Assembly (NCBI RefSeq): GCF_907177275.1
Contig: NZ_CAJSLV010000059.1
Coordinates: 140,825 to 204,824, forward strand
Length of the DNA: 64,000 nucleotides
Origin: Actinacidiphila cocklensis
Lineage (GTDB): Bacteria > Actinomycetota > Actinomycetes > Streptomycetales > Streptomycetaceae
Direction of reading: 5' to 3'
Shown here: piece by piece, positions 20,200-29,142 of the stretch
How the letters are laid out: every line of letters starts with the position of its first letter
Position numbering within the stretch: position 1 is the stretch's first letter
Position numbers and translations under genes: made by a program
The notes under the pieces: generated by a model
What the model was told of the DNA's origin: nothing
What the model saw: the letters and a program-made list of their open reading frames with translations, nothing else
Databases searched by the model: none

Positions 20200-20655
20200 T
20201 CACATCCGTTCGCCGTGGTGGGCGACCAGCACGGTCAGCAGCCGAACCAGCTCGTCGCGCTCGTCGGCGGTGAGCGGGGCGAGCAACTCGCCCTGGAAGG
20301 TGTCGATCAGGCCGTCGAGCTGGTCCAGACGGCGTCGGCCCCGATCGGTGAGGGTGATGACGTTGCGCCGCCTGTCGGCGCGGTCGGGGGTGCGCTCGAC
20401 GTAGCCGTCGTCGGCCAGTTCGTTGAGCACCGCGACCAGGTCGCTGCGGTAGATCCTGGCCCGCCGGCTCAACTCGGCCTGGCTGGCGGGGCCGTACTCC
20501 TGGAGCGCGGCGAGCACCGGGTAGTGCCACTTGCGGGCGCCGACCGCCGCCAGGCCCTCGCTCACCAGCCGGTCGCCGTGCAGGGCGGCGAAGCCGAGCA
20601 GCCGGCTCGGCAGGGCGCGCAGCCGGTCGGGGGTGGGGCGGGGGGAGTCGGTCAT
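20200..20655 (-). CDS. MarR-family transcriptional regulator
   Basis: 151-residue winged-helix repressor. Recognition helix ASQAELSRRARIYRSDLVAVLNEL and wing DRADRRRNVITLTDRGRRRL are diagnostic. Divergent from the haloalkane-dehalogenase-like gene. The 101-bp gap has three 15-bp inverted repeats of the type GTTAGT-N3-ACTAAC, so it very likely represses itself and the hydrolase. It resembles the MarR at 53239 in sequence and in genetic layout. Confidence 0.92.
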   Translation of the reverse strand: MTDSPRPTPDRLRALPSRLLGFAALHGDRLVSEGLAAVGARKWHYPVLAALQEYGPASQAELSRRARIYRSDLVAVLNELADDGYVERTPDRADRRRNVITLTDRGRRRLDQLDGLIDTFQGELLAPLTADERDELVRLLTVLVAHHGERM

Positions 20656-20676
20656 GGCGGCATCGTAGTCCGTTGC

Positions 20677-20732
20677 GTTAGTCCCACTAACGATGTACGT
20701 TCGTTAGTGCCGTAAACGTTAGTGCGACTAAC
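20677..20732. promoter_or_regulatory. Triple MarR operator
   Basis: GTTAGTCCCACTAAC (20677-20691) and GTTAGTGCGACTAAC (20718-20732) are perfect 6-3-6 inverted repeats; GTTAGTGCCGTAAAC (20703-20717) is an imperfect third copy abutting the last. They fill the gap between the divergent MarR and hydrolase genes. Confidence 0.85.
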
Positions 20733-20756
20733 ACTTAGCGCCTCCGGAGGCTCCCC

Positions 20757-21614
20757 ATGCCCACCATCGACGTCCTCGACTCGACGATCCACTACGAGGA
20801 GACCGGCACCGGCACGCCGCTGGTGCTGCTGCACGGCAACCCCGGCTCGTCCCGGGCGTGGCGCAACGTCGCCCCCGCCCTCGGCGCCGGCCGCGTCCTC
20901 GCCCCCGACCTGATCGGCATGGGCCGCTCGGGCAAGCCCGACATCCCCTACTCCTTCGCCGACCACGCCCGCTACCTCGACGCCTGGTTCGACGCGCTCG
21001 GCCTGGACCGGGTGGTGCTGGTCGGCCACGACTGGGGCGGCGCCCTGGCCCTGGACCGGGCCGCCCGGCACCCGGACCGGGTCGCGGGCGTCGCCTTCTT
21101 CGAGACCTTCGTCAAGCCGCTGTCCGGCGCCGAACTCTCACCGCAGTCCCGCGAGCGCACCCGGATGCTGCGCACCCCGGGCCTGGGCGAGGAGATGATC
21201 AGCGGCGAGAACCGGCTGGTCCGCACCGCCTTCACCGGCGGCGTCCTGACCCCGCTCGCCGACTCCGAACTCGCCGCCTACCTGGCCCCCTACCCCACCG
21301 TCGAGAGCCGCCGCCCGCTGCTCGCCTGGGCACGCCAGATCCCCGTCGACGGCGAGCCCGCCGAGCTGATCCCGCGCATCGAGGCGTACGGCAAGTGGCT
21401 GGCCGCCTCGCCCGAGACCCCCAAGCTGCTGCTCACCTTCACCGGCTCCCCCACCCTCGGGATCACCCCGGACCTCGCGCCCTGGTGCGCCGACCACATC
21501 GCCGCACTCACCACCGTCCCCTGCGGCGCGGCCGGCCACCACGCCTCCGAGGACCGCCCCGCCGAGATCGCGGCGGCGATCGCCGCGTGGGCCGACGCGC
21601 ACGGGCTGCGCTGA
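20757..21614 (+). CDS. Alpha/beta-hydrolase, haloalkane-dehalogenase-like
   Basis: 285 residues. HGNPGSSRAWRN carries the Asn that pairs with halide in haloalkane dehalogenases; the nucleophile elbow is GHDWGG (Asp nucleophile), and the catalytic His lies in GAAGHHASED. An Asp nucleophile also fits epoxide hydrolases and dehalogenase-like enzymes, so the substrate is uncertain. ATG after GGAGG. Controlled by the divergent MarR through three operator copies. Confidence 0.85.
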   Translation: MPTIDVLDSTIHYEETGTGTPLVLLHGNPGSSRAWRNVAPALGAGRVLAPDLIGMGRSGKPDIPYSFADHARYLDAWFDALGLDRVVLVGHDWGGALALDRAARHPDRVAGVAFFETFVKPLSGAELSPQSRERTRMLRTPGLGEEMISGENRLVRTAFTGGVLTPLADSELAAYLAPYPTVESRRPLLAWARQIPVDGEPAELIPRIEAYGKWLAASPETPKLLLTFTGSPTLGITPDLAPWCADHIAALTTVPCGAAGHHASEDRPAEIAAAIAAWADAHGLR

Positions 21615-21639
21615 AGCCCACGGGTCTACGCTGCGGCGC

Positions 21640-22275
21640 ATGGGGAGCGCACTGGCGGGGATTCTGGAGGCGGCGGCCGGCGGGGACTTCCCGCCCGCGG
21701 ACGGCGGGGTGACCGTCCTCGGGCAGGACGGGGTGCGGGACGCGGGGGTGATCGCGTTCACCGCGCACTCGGTCGTCTTCACCGACGAGGACCCGGCGTG
21801 GGTGCGGGCGGAGCTGGCCGCGGCCGGATGCGACGCGCTGGCCGCGGCCATGAACCCGCGGTTCCTGGCCGCGCTGCTCGAACGGTCGGGCCGCACGACC
21901 GACACCATCGACCTCCTGACGGTCGCGGGACCGCTGCCGGGCGAGCCCCCCGTGGCGCTGCGGGAGATCGACGACCCCGGCCATCCGCGGGTCGTACGCG
22001 CACGCACACGGCGGGACGGCGTACGGGTATGGGCGGCCGACGGCGGCGTGCTGGTCCTCGGCCGCGGCGTCGCCGGCCGCTGGGAGGCCGCCGTCGAGGT
22101 CGAGGAGTCCGCCCGCCACCGCGGCCTCGGCCGCACCCTGGCCACCGCCGCCCGCCACCTGACCCCCACCCCCGTCTGGGCCCAGATCGCCGCCGGCAAC
22201 GCCCGCAGCGTCCGCGCCTTCCAGTCGGCGGGCTTCCGCCCGGTGGGATCGGAATCCCTGCACGTCCTGCCCTGA
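21640..22275 (+). CDS. GNAT family N-acetyltransferase
   Basis: 211 residues. The C-terminal half is a GNAT fold: AAVEVEESARHRGLGRTLAT (acetyl-CoA pyrophosphate loop RxxGLG near 164-168), then AGNARSVRAFQSAGFRPVGS. The N-terminal ~100 residues are a divergent domain seen in streptomycete homologues. Acceptor unknown. No Shine-Dalgarno; TACGCT lies 7 bp upstream, so the mRNA may be leaderless. It starts 25 bp after the hydrolase stop. Confidence 0.82.
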   Translation: MGSALAGILEAAAGGDFPPADGGVTVLGQDGVRDAGVIAFTAHSVVFTDEDPAWVRAELAAAGCDALAAAMNPRFLAALLERSGRTTDTIDLLTVAGPLPGEPPVALREIDDPGHPRVVRARTRRDGVRVWAADGGVLVLGRGVAGRWEAAVEVEESARHRGLGRTLATAARHLTPTPVWAQIAAGNARSVRAFQSAGFRPVGSESLHVLP

Positions 22276-22323
22276 GGCCCGCTCCCTCGTGTGACGCAGG
22301 TCACATTCGCCGGGTGAAATATC

Positions 22324-22383
22324 CGGGGACTCTCTCCCCGTTACATGCACGTGAATGAAAAACCGGGGATGCGGTCCCCGGTT
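22324..22383. promoter_or_regulatory. Two TetR-type operators
   Basis: CGGGGA-CTCTC-TCCCCG (22324-22340) and AACCGGGGA-TGCGG-TCCCCGGTT (22361-22383) share a CGGGGA-N5-TCCCCG design with centres 40 bp apart, just before the TetR gene. Together with the -35/-10 region they occupy most of the 139-bp gap after the GNAT gene. Confidence 0.75.
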
Positions 22384-22414
22384 ACCGTGCCGGACGTGGA
22401 GAGGAGTGATCGCT

Positions 22415-23101
22415 GTGACCACTGTCGCTGAGCTCGCCGGCGTGGCCGACGACGTGCGGGAGGGGAGCGGGGGTGCATCCGCGGTTCGGGTGCCTCGGGT
22501 GCGGGCGGACGCGCTGCGCAACCGGGAGCGGATCGTCGCGGCGGCACGGGACATGTTCGTCGAGTACGGGCCCGACGCCCCGCTCGACGAGATCGCCCGC
22601 CGCGCGGGCATCGGCAACGCCACGCTCTACCGGCACTTCGCCGACCGCCGCGCCCTGGTGCACGCCGTCCTGCTGGCGGTCGTGTCCCGCAGCGCGGACC
22701 GCGCCGAGGCGGAGGCCGCGGTGGCCGCCGCGGGCGGCGACTCCTGCGCCGCGCTCGGCCGCTTCGCGCACGCCGCCGTCGACGACAACGTCGGCGCCAT
22801 GTGCGGACTGCTCGTCAACGGTGACGACACCCACTCCGGCGAGATCGGCACGCAGATCGCCAGGCTGGAGACCGCGCTGGAAGAGCTGATGGAACGGGCG
22901 AGGACCGACGGCCGGCTGCGGCCCGACGTGACGCTCAACGACCTGATGGTCGCCATCTCCCGGCTCACCCGCCCGCTCCCCGGCATCGACTGCACCGGCT
23001 CCGACCTCCACCGCCACCTGCAGCTCTTCCTCGACGGACTGAAGACCCCCTACTCGTACCCGCACCAGGAAGCGGGCGACGCGACGACGCGGACCCCGTA
23101 A
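22415..23101 (+). CDS. TetR/AcrR-family repressor of the adjacent efflux gene
   Basis: 228 residues. TetR HTH: RERIVAAARDMFVEYGPDAP then LDEIARRAGIGNATLYRHFA; the remainder is a helical ligand-binding domain with two Cys (DSCAALG, GAMCGLL). Start chosen at GTG 22415 because GGAG at 22403-22406 is 8 nt away; a GTG three codons earlier is too close to it. It is followed after 72 bp by a DHA2 efflux pump without a separate operator, so both are probably one autoregulated operon. Confidence 0.88.
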   Translation: MTTVAELAGVADDVREGSGGASAVRVPRVRADALRNRERIVAAARDMFVEYGPDAPLDEIARRAGIGNATLYRHFADRRALVHAVLLAVVSRSADRAEAEAAVAAAGGDSCAALGRFAHAAVDDNVGAMCGLLVNGDDTHSGEIGTQIARLETALEELMERARTDGRLRPDVTLNDLMVAISRLTRPLPGIDCTGSDLHRHLQLFLDGLKTPYSYPHQEAGDATTRTP

Positions 23102-23173
23102 AGCACCAGGCAAAGCACCAGGCGCAGCAGTCGCCTGCTCCACCGCTCCACGCGTACCGAACTGGATACCTCC

Positions 23174-24700
23174 ATGTCTGAAACCGCCCGAACGGCGCTC
23201 CCCGATCCCCGGCGCTGGAAAGCGCTGGCCTTCATCTCCATCGCCCAGCTGATGGTCGTGCTCGACGCGACCATCGTGAACATCGCCCTGCCGAGCGCCC
23301 AGCGCGACCTCGGCATCTCCGACGCCAACAAGCAGTGGGTCATCACGGCCTACGCCCTCGCCTTCGGCGGACTGCTGCTCTTCGGCGGCCGCATCGCCGA
23401 CAAGTGGGGCCGCAAGCGCGCCTTCGTCACCGGACTGACCGGCTTCGCCCTCGCCTCGGCGATCGGCGGCTTCGCCGGCAACGAGGCCATGCTGCTCGCC
23501 TCGCGCGCCGCACAGGGCGCCTTCGGCGCGCTGCTCGCACCGGCGGCCCTCTCGCTGCTCGCGGTGACCTTCACCGACGTCAAGGAGCGCGCCAAGGCGT
23601 TCGGCATCTTCGGCGCCATCGCCGGCGGCGGCGGCGCGGTCGGGCTGCTGCTCGGCGGCGTGCTGACCGAGTACCTGAACTGGCGCTGGACCTTCTTCGC
23701 CAACATCCCCTTCGCGGTCATCGCCGCCCTGGGCGCGTACTTCGTCATCCGTGAGCCGGAGGGCGGCCGCAACCGCGCACCGCTGGACATCCCCGGCGTG
23801 CTGCTCTCCACGACCGGCCTGATCTCGCTGGTCTACGGCTTCACCCGCGCCGAGACCGCCGGCTGGTCGTCCGTCTCCACCATCGGCCTGTTCGTCGCCG
23901 CCGTCGTGCTGCTCGCCACCTTCGCGGTGGTCGAGTCCAAGGTCCGCACCCCGCTGCTGCCGATGCGCGTGGTCACCGACCGCAACCGCGGCGGCGCGTA
24001 CCTCTCGCTGGGCCTGGCCATCATCGGCATGTTCGGCGTGTTCCTCTTCCTGACCTACTACCTGCAGGTCGTCCAGGGGTACTCCGCGATCAGGACCGGC
24101 TTCGGCTTCCTGCCGATGGTCATGGGCTTCGTCGTCGGCTCCACGCAGATCGGCGCCCGGCTGGTCAACCGGCTGCCGGCCCGCGCGCTGATGGCCCCCG
24201 GATTCACGGTGGCCGCCATCGCGATGCTGCTGCTGACCCGCCTGGAGGTCGGCTCGTCCTACCCGGGCGTCATCCTGCCGGGCCTGGTCCTGCTGGGCCT
24301 GGGCATGGGTACGGCCTTCATGCCGGCGATGTCGCTGGCCACCACCGGGGTGCAGCCGCGTGACGCGGGTGTCGCCTCCGCGATGGTCAACACCTCGCAG
24401 CAGGTGGGCGGTGCGATCGGCACGGCGCTGCTGAACACGATCGCCGCGTCCGCGACCACCGGCTACCTGGCCTCGCACGCGGCGGGCGCCGGCGGCGCGA
24501 AGCTGCTGCAGGCGCAGGGTCTGGTGCACGGCTACACCCACGCGATCTGGTGGGCCGTCGGCATCGAGGCGGTCGCCGCGCTGATCGCCCTGACCCTCAT
24601 CAACGCCGGCCGGCCCGGCACCGTGAAGGTCGCCTCCAGCGACGGCGCGGACGCCACGTCCGCGTCCGAGCAGGAGTCGGTGCCGGTCGTCCTGCACTGA
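23174..24700 (+). CDS. DHA2-family MFS drug efflux transporter (EmrB/QacA type)
   Basis: 508 residues with about 14 membrane segments. Motif A is GGRIADKWGRKRAF, motif D1 FISIAQLMVVLDATIVNIAL, and motif C occurs in GAIAGGGGAVGLLLGG. Proton-driven export of lipophilic drugs from the cytoplasmic membrane is the family role. The C-terminal tail is Ser/Asp-rich. Weak ribosome binding site ACCTCC-adjacent; the ATG is fixed by homology of the start. Downstream terminator ends the TetR operon. Confidence 0.93.
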   Translation: MSETARTALPDPRRWKALAFISIAQLMVVLDATIVNIALPSAQRDLGISDANKQWVITAYALAFGGLLLFGGRIADKWGRKRAFVTGLTGFALASAIGGFAGNEAMLLASRAAQGAFGALLAPAALSLLAVTFTDVKERAKAFGIFGAIAGGGGAVGLLLGGVLTEYLNWRWTFFANIPFAVIAALGAYFVIREPEGGRNRAPLDIPGVLLSTTGLISLVYGFTRAETAGWSSVSTIGLFVAAVVLLATFAVVESKVRTPLLPMRVVTDRNRGGAYLSLGLAIIGMFGVFLFLTYYLQVVQGYSAIRTGFGFLPMVMGFVVGSTQIGARLVNRLPARALMAPGFTVAAIAMLLLTRLEVGSSYPGVILPGLVLLGLGMGTAFMPAMSLATTGVQPRDAGVASAMVNTSQQVGGAIGTALLNTIAASATTGYLASHAAGAGGAKLLQAQGLVHGYTHAIWWAVGIEAVAALIALTLINAGRPGTVKVASSDGADATSASEQESVPVVLH

Positions 24701-24724
24701 CCGCACCGACCGCCACCGCGCACA

Positions 24725-24757
24725 GCGAGGCCCCGCCCCACCCGGGCGGGGCCTCGC
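24725..24757 (+). terminator. Terminator after the efflux operon
   Basis: 14-bp perfect stem GCGAGGCCCCGCCC (24725-24738) with GGGCGGGGCCTCGC (24744-24757), loop CACCC. Confidence 0.88.
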
Positions 24758-24837
24758 GGCGTACCCGGCGCGGACACCGGGCGGCGGCGTTGGTAGAAAA
24801 GCCTGCTACCGAGCCGTCCGCGTCAGGAGACCACGAC

Positions 24838-25803
24838 ATGTCCGCCGTAGAGCACTTGGACGAACTGCACGGCCTGCCCGTCTTCGACTTCCCCGCCGCC
24901 GGGAAGGACGACGCGCTGCCGGAGACCGGGGCGGTGGCCTGGCGGCTGAGCGTCGACCCGGACGCGGAGGACGAGGCCGCGCAGGAGCCGTACGGGAAGC
25001 TGTGGCAGCGCTTCCTGGCCGCGGTGGACCCGGCCGGGGTACGGGCGCTGGTCGTCGGCGAGTGGGGCGACGTCTGCGCGGAGGACTCGAGCGAGGCCGT
25101 CGGGCTGCTGGTCGGCGCGCGCGAGCAGCTGACCGGGCTGCTCGCGGTCTTCCTCGGCGACGTGGTGCCGGAGGAGGCGGAGATCTCCTGGATCGCGCAG
25201 AGCGACGTGACGCCGGTGCTCACCGCGTACCCGCGGCTGCAGGAGCTGGGCGTCAGGGGCGGCGCGGACCTGGTGCTCGGCCCGGTGCGGCACGAGCACC
25301 TGCGGACGCTGGCCGTCGAGTCCGGCGGCCTGCCCGCCGGCGTGGTGCGGGCGGTCGCCGCCAGCGACCTGCCGGCGCTGGAGTACCTGGAGCTGTGGCT
25401 CGGCGTGCCCGAATGCGGCGGTAACGCGGCCGTCGCCGACCTCGCGCCGCTGCTGGCCGGCGAGCGGCTGCCCGCGCTGCGGCACCTGGGCCTGCGCAAC
25501 AGCGCCCTCCAGGACGGGATAGCCGGCGCGGTCGCCACCGCGCCGGTCGTCGCCCGGCTCGCCTCGCTCGACCTGTCGCTGGGGGCGCTCGGCGACGAGG
25601 GCGCGGCGGCCCTGCTGGCCGGGCAGCCGCTGACCCACCTGTCCTGGCTCGACCTGCACCACCACTTCATCGGCGCGGCGACCGCCCGGCAACTGCGGGA
25701 CGCGCTGGAGCCGGCCGGCGTCGAGGTCGACCTCGACGAGCCCGTGCGGGAGGAGGAGGACGAGCACGGGGTCCTGCAGCGCTACACCGCAGTGGACGAG
25801 TGA
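24838..25803 (+). CDS. STM4015-family leucine-rich-repeat protein
   Basis: 321 residues. The beginning HLDELHGLPVFDFP and the LRR-like repeats (LPALEYLELWLGVPE, LPALRHLGLRN, LASLDLSLGALGDEGAAALL) match the STM4015 family as I know it. Acidic C-terminal tail. In many bacteria STM4015 sits with STM4014-STM4011; here it is alone, so its partners are elsewhere or lost. Cytosolic, role unknown. ATG behind CAGGAGA. Confidence 0.8.
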   Translation: MSAVEHLDELHGLPVFDFPAAGKDDALPETGAVAWRLSVDPDAEDEAAQEPYGKLWQRFLAAVDPAGVRALVVGEWGDVCAEDSSEAVGLLVGAREQLTGLLAVFLGDVVPEEAEISWIAQSDVTPVLTAYPRLQELGVRGGADLVLGPVRHEHLRTLAVESGGLPAGVVRAVAASDLPALEYLELWLGVPECGGNAAVADLAPLLAGERLPALRHLGLRNSALQDGIAGAVATAPVVARLASLDLSLGALGDEGAAALLAGQPLTHLSWLDLHHHFIGAATARQLRDALEPAGVEVDLDEPVREEEDEHGVLQRYTAVDE

Positions 25804-25831
25804 CCCGTCCCGTGCCCGGCGCCGCCCGTTC

Positions 25832-26194
25832 TCAGGTGCTGATGTCCGGGTAGGGCAGCGTCATATGGGCCAGCCGCTCGGCGTACTCCCGCTGGAAGCC
25901 GAGCGGTTCGCCGTGGTCGCGCTCGAACATCGCGATGAAGAGCGTCAGTGTCAGGAACGGGTGGGCGCCCAGCTCGAAGAGCGTCGGGTAGTCGTGGGCG
26001 GCCAGTGCCGCCCGCTCGGTGTCGTCGAAGGCGAGCCAGGTGGTGGCCTCCCCCGCGACGCAGTTGAGCAGCCGGGGCGCGTACTCGGCCTCCCAGTCCG
26101 CGACGGTGGCGACCGGGTCCTCGCGGTAGCGCTCGACCAGGGCCGGGTCGCGGTCGACGGTGTAGAGGAACTTGTTCAGCAGGTACTTGCTCAC
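25832..26194 (-). CDS. LigA-like small subunit of an extradiol dioxygenase
   Basis: 120 residues: VSKYLLNKFLYTVDRDPALV then AGEATTWLAFDDTERAALAA and HDYPTLFELGAHPFLTLTLF. This is the all-helical LigA fold (protocatechuate 4,5-dioxygenase alpha subunit) that covers the active site of LigB. GTG start overlaps the LigB stop (GTGA), giving strict coupling. The order LigB-LigA is the reverse of the Sphingobium ligAB genes. Last gene of a four-gene operon. Confidence 0.85.
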   Translation of the reverse strand: MSKYLLNKFLYTVDRDPALVERYREDPVATVADWEAEYAPRLLNCVAGEATTWLAFDDTERAALAAHDYPTLFELGAHPFLTLTLFIAMFERDHGEPLGFQREYAERLAHMTLPYPDIST

Positions 26195-27054
26195 GCCGGC
26201 TCTCCGTTCGGGTACCAGGTGAAGTACGCCTCCATCGTGTGGAAGAGGTCGAGGGTGTCGACGTAGTCCGCCTTCCTGCCCTCGCCCGCGACGCCCATCA
26301 TCAGCATGAAGTCCATGAAGCCGTGGGTGGCGTTGCCCGGTGCGTGCAGGCTCTCCAGGCTGACCTCGGCGAGGCACTCCTCGATGTCGCCGCCGGCTAT
26401 CCAGCCGACCGCCCTGCGGTCGAAGTCCGGGTCAGGTCCGTGCGGCCCGAACTGCCGCGGCCCGCCCAGCTCCAGCGACAGGTGGCCGGTGCCGATCACC
26501 GCGACCCGCTGGTCCGACGGCCAGGACTCGATGATCTCCCGCAGGGCGGTGCCCAGCTGCACGAAGCGCTTGGGCTGCGGAAGCGGCGGCGCGAAGATGT
26601 TGGTGTAGACGGGCACGATCGGCAGGTCCGCCTCGGGCCGCAGCGTGATGATCGGGCAGGTGATCGAGTGGTCGATCCGCAGCTCGTTGGAGAAGGCCAG
26701 GTCGAAGCCGGCGTCCAGGCCCGCCCGCAGCACGTGGGCCGACAGCTCCTCATGGCCCTTGAGCAGCATCTTCGGCAGCCCGAACTCGCGTTCCTCGTTG
26801 TGGAAGTTGGCGTCGTAGAAGGGCGCCTTGCCGACCAGGAACTGCGGCATGTTGTCCAGCCACAGCTGGTGGAAGTGGTCGGAGCCGACCATCACCAGCA
26901 CGTCGGGCCTGGCCTTGGTGAGCGTGGCCCTGAACGCCTCGATCTTGCGCACCCACTCGTCGGCGAAGGGCGGCCGCTCGGGTCCCGTGGCGGTGCTGGC
27001 GCGGTAGTAGAACGGATGGTGGGTGGATGCGATCACCGCGACCAGCTCGGCCAT
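26191..27054 (-). CDS. LigB-family class III extradiol ring-cleavage dioxygenase, catalytic subunit
   Basis: 287 residues. Ferrous-iron ligands expected from the family are visible: His in VIASTHHPFYY (residues 12-13) and in VGSDHFHQLW near 58-60, with a distal Glu; the catalytic His is in GTGHLSLELGGP. Related to gallate/protocatechuate-type dioxygenases (FDRRAVGWIAGGD; APGNATHGFMDFMLMMG). Meta-cleaves a catecholic ring, probably carboxylated; substrate not determinable. ATG lies one base after the citryl-CoA-lyase-like stop and its own stop overlaps ligA-like, so expression is coupled. Confidence 0.87.
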   Translation of the reverse strand: MAELVAVIASTHHPFYYRASTATGPERPPFADEWVRKIEAFRATLTKARPDVLVMVGSDHFHQLWLDNMPQFLVGKAPFYDANFHNEEREFGLPKMLLKGHEELSAHVLRAGLDAGFDLAFSNELRIDHSITCPIITLRPEADLPIVPVYTNIFAPPLPQPKRFVQLGTALREIIESWPSDQRVAVIGTGHLSLELGGPRQFGPHGPDPDFDRRAVGWIAGGDIEECLAEVSLESLHAPGNATHGFMDFMLMMGVAGEGRKADYVDTLDLFHTMEAYFTWYPNGEPA

Positions 27055-27055
27055 C

Positions 27056-27889
27056 TCAACCCTCCTCGTCGATCGTGGGGAACAGCGGCGGGGTGTACGG
27101 ATCGGGCGGCACCGGGCGGTTGTTGAGGTCCACCGACAGGTGGATGTCCCGGGCGACCGGGTGCCGCAGCTCCTCGGCGAGCTGGCCGATGAGCCCGGCG
27201 GTACGGGCCAGCAGCGCGAAGCCGCGCAGCAGTTCCAGCGGCAGCCCGAGGTCGGCGAGTGCGGCGCCGCAGACCCCGGCGCCGTTCAGCGGCAGCGTCC
27301 TGCCGAGGACCTGCGGGTGGACCCGGCCGATCGCGGCGAACAGGGCCAGGTGCGGGCCGAGGACGTCCTCCTCCGCCGCGATCTGCATCAGCCGCGGGGT
27401 GCGCGGGTCGCCCTCCTTGTGGACGTGGTGGCCGAGGCCCGGCACGAACAGGCCCGCCTCCCGCCGCTGTTCGAGCGTACGCAGGGCGAGCGCGTCCCAG
27501 CCGGCGTCGTCGGCGGGCAGCGGCCCCTGCACCGAGACCAGCACCTCGTGCAGGAACTGCCCGCAGTCCTCGGTGACGCCGAGGAAGCGCGAGCCGCCGC
27601 CGAGCAGCCCGGCGGCCAGCGCGCCCTGCACCGAGTCGGGCGCGGACAGGTACGTCAGCCGGGTGACCAGGGCGGTCGGGGTGTAGCCGTGGTCGGCGAG
27701 CGCGGCGAGCACCGCCTCGAAGACCCGGGTCTGGCCGGGCGTCGGGCGGCGCTGGGCGGCCAGCCAGAAGGCCAGTTCGCCGAAGCCGACCTCGCCCATC
27801 ACGTCGGCGGCGAGGTCCTGGCCGAGCAGCGTGATGTGGTGCAGCGAGGACGCGCCGAGGGCGGTGTCGTAGACGGGCCGGTCAGCCAC
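27056..27889 (-). CDS. Citryl-CoA lyase-like protein (citrate synthase fold)
   Basis: 277 residues, shorter than true citrate synthase (~430), consistent with the lyase subgroup. Conserved: SLHHITLLGQDLAADVMGEV, GGGSRFLGVTEDCGQ, and VPGLGHHVHKEGDPRT, equivalent to the citrate synthase GHxVyk-DPR active-site loop. Family members split citryl-CoA or related 3-hydroxy-acyl-CoA into acetyl-CoA and an oxo-acid. GTG start, GGGAG upstream; overlaps the CoA-transferase end by 8 bp. Preceded by a CoA-transferase, so its substrate is probably made by that enzyme. Confidence 0.8.
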   Translation of the reverse strand: MADRPVYDTALGASSLHHITLLGQDLAADVMGEVGFGELAFWLAAQRRPTPGQTRVFEAVLAALADHGYTPTALVTRLTYLSAPDSVQGALAAGLLGGGSRFLGVTEDCGQFLHEVLVSVQGPLPADDAGWDALALRTLEQRREAGLFVPGLGHHVHKEGDPRTPRLMQIAAEEDVLGPHLALFAAIGRVHPQVLGRTLPLNGAGVCGAALADLGLPLELLRGFALLARTAGLIGQLAEELRHPVARDIHLSVDLNNRPVPPDPYTPPLFPTIDEEG

Positions 27890-29126
27890 GGTCGTCTCCC
27901 TTCCGCACGGCGGGCTCGCCCGGGCCGCTCAGCCAGGCGCGCAACTCCGCCCCGTGCTCGTCGAGTTCGGGCGGCGGCAGGCGGTAGCCGACCGGGGTGG
28001 CCGAGAAGCGGATCGGGTTGCGGGTGGTGGGCACCGCGCGGTCGCCCTCGCCGACCTCGACGATCGGGTCGAGCCCGAAGCGCTCCGCCATCGCGAAGCC
28101 GCCGTCGATGGTGTTGATCGGCCCGCACGGCACGCCGGCCGCGGTCAGCGCCTCGAACCACTCCACCGCCCCCCGGGTGGCGAGCCGTTCGGCCAGCAGC
28201 GGCCGCAACTCCTCGCGGTGGGCGGTGCGGTCGGCGTTGTGCGCGAAGCGCGGGTCGGCGGGGAGGTCCGGCAGCCCGAGGACGTCGCAGAGCCTGCGGA
28301 ACTGCCCGTCGTTGGCGGCGGCCACGATCAGGTCGCTGTCGGCGGTGGGCAGCGGCTCGTACGGGAAGACGCTGGGGTGGGCGTTGCCCATCCGGAACGG
28401 GACGACGCCGCCCGCCGCGTAGGCCGAGCTGTGGTTGACCAGGCCGGTCAGCGCGGAGGACAGCAGGTTGACCTCGACGTGCTGGCCCTGCCCGGTCCGG
28501 TCGCGGTGCCGCAGCGCGGCGAGGATGCCGATCACGGCGTGGTTGCCGGCCATCACGTCGAAGACGGAGATCCCGGCGCGGAAGGGCGGCCCTTCGGGGT
28601 CGCCGGTCAGGCTCATCAGCCCGGAGATGGCCTGCACCATCAGGTCGTAGCCGGGCACGTGCCGCCCGGGACCCGTGCCGAAACCGCTGATCGAGGCGTA
28701 GACGGCGCCCGGGTTGGCGGCGGCGACGGAGTCGTAGTCCAGGCCGTACCCGGCCAGGCCGCCGGGCTTGAAGTTCTCGATGACGACGTCGGCGCGGCGG
28801 GCCAGCTCGCGGGCCGCCGCGGCGTCGGCGGCGTCGTGCAGGTCGAGCGCGACGGAGCGCTTGCCGCGGTTGACGCCCAGGTAGTACGTGGAGGCGTCGC
28901 CCCTGACCGGGGGCCGCCAGCCGCGGGTCTCGTCGCCCTGCGGCCCCTCGACCTTGACGACCTCGGCGCCCATATCGGCGAGCAGCATCGTGGCGTAGGG
29001 GCCGGCGAGCACCCGGGAGAAGTCCGCGACGAGGATGCCGGCCAGCGGCCCCGCACCGGGTTCCGGCGCGGGCGGCGGGTGGCCCCCCTCGCCGGCCGTC
29101 GAGCCGGACCCGGGGTCGTCCACCAT
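27882..29126 (-). CDS. CaiB/BaiF type III CoA-transferase
   Basis: 414 residues. N-terminal Pro/Gly tail, then LAGILVADFSRVLAGPYATM (catalytic-Asp region follows later in YDLMVQAISGLMSLTGDPEG), ADMGAEVVKVEGPQGDETRG, NRGKRSVALDL and GQGQHVEVNLL. Transfers CoA between carboxylates, usually from succinyl-CoA. First gene of the operon CoA-transferase, citryl-CoA lyase-like, ligB-like, ligA-like, all overlapping or within 1 bp. The promoter region carries an operator block also found before the divergent amidohydrolase. Confidence 0.92.
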   Translation of the reverse strand: MVDDPGSGSTAGEGGHPPPAPEPGAGPLAGILVADFSRVLAGPYATMLLADMGAEVVKVEGPQGDETRGWRPPVRGDASTYYLGVNRGKRSVALDLHDAADAAAARELARRADVVIENFKPGGLAGYGLDYDSVAAANPGAVYASISGFGTGPGRHVPGYDLMVQAISGLMSLTGDPEGPPFRAGISVFDVMAGNHAVIGILAALRHRDRTGQGQHVEVNLLSSALTGLVNHSSAYAAGGVVPFRMGNAHPSVFPYEPLPTADSDLIVAAANDGQFRRLCDVLGLPDLPADPRFAHNADRTAHREELRPLLAERLATRGAVEWFEALTAAGVPCGPINTIDGGFAMAERFGLDPIVEVGEGDRAVPTTRNPIRFSATPVGYRLPPPELDEHGAELRAWLSGPGEPAVRKGDDRG

Positions 29127-29142
29127 GCGCCTCGCCTCTCAT

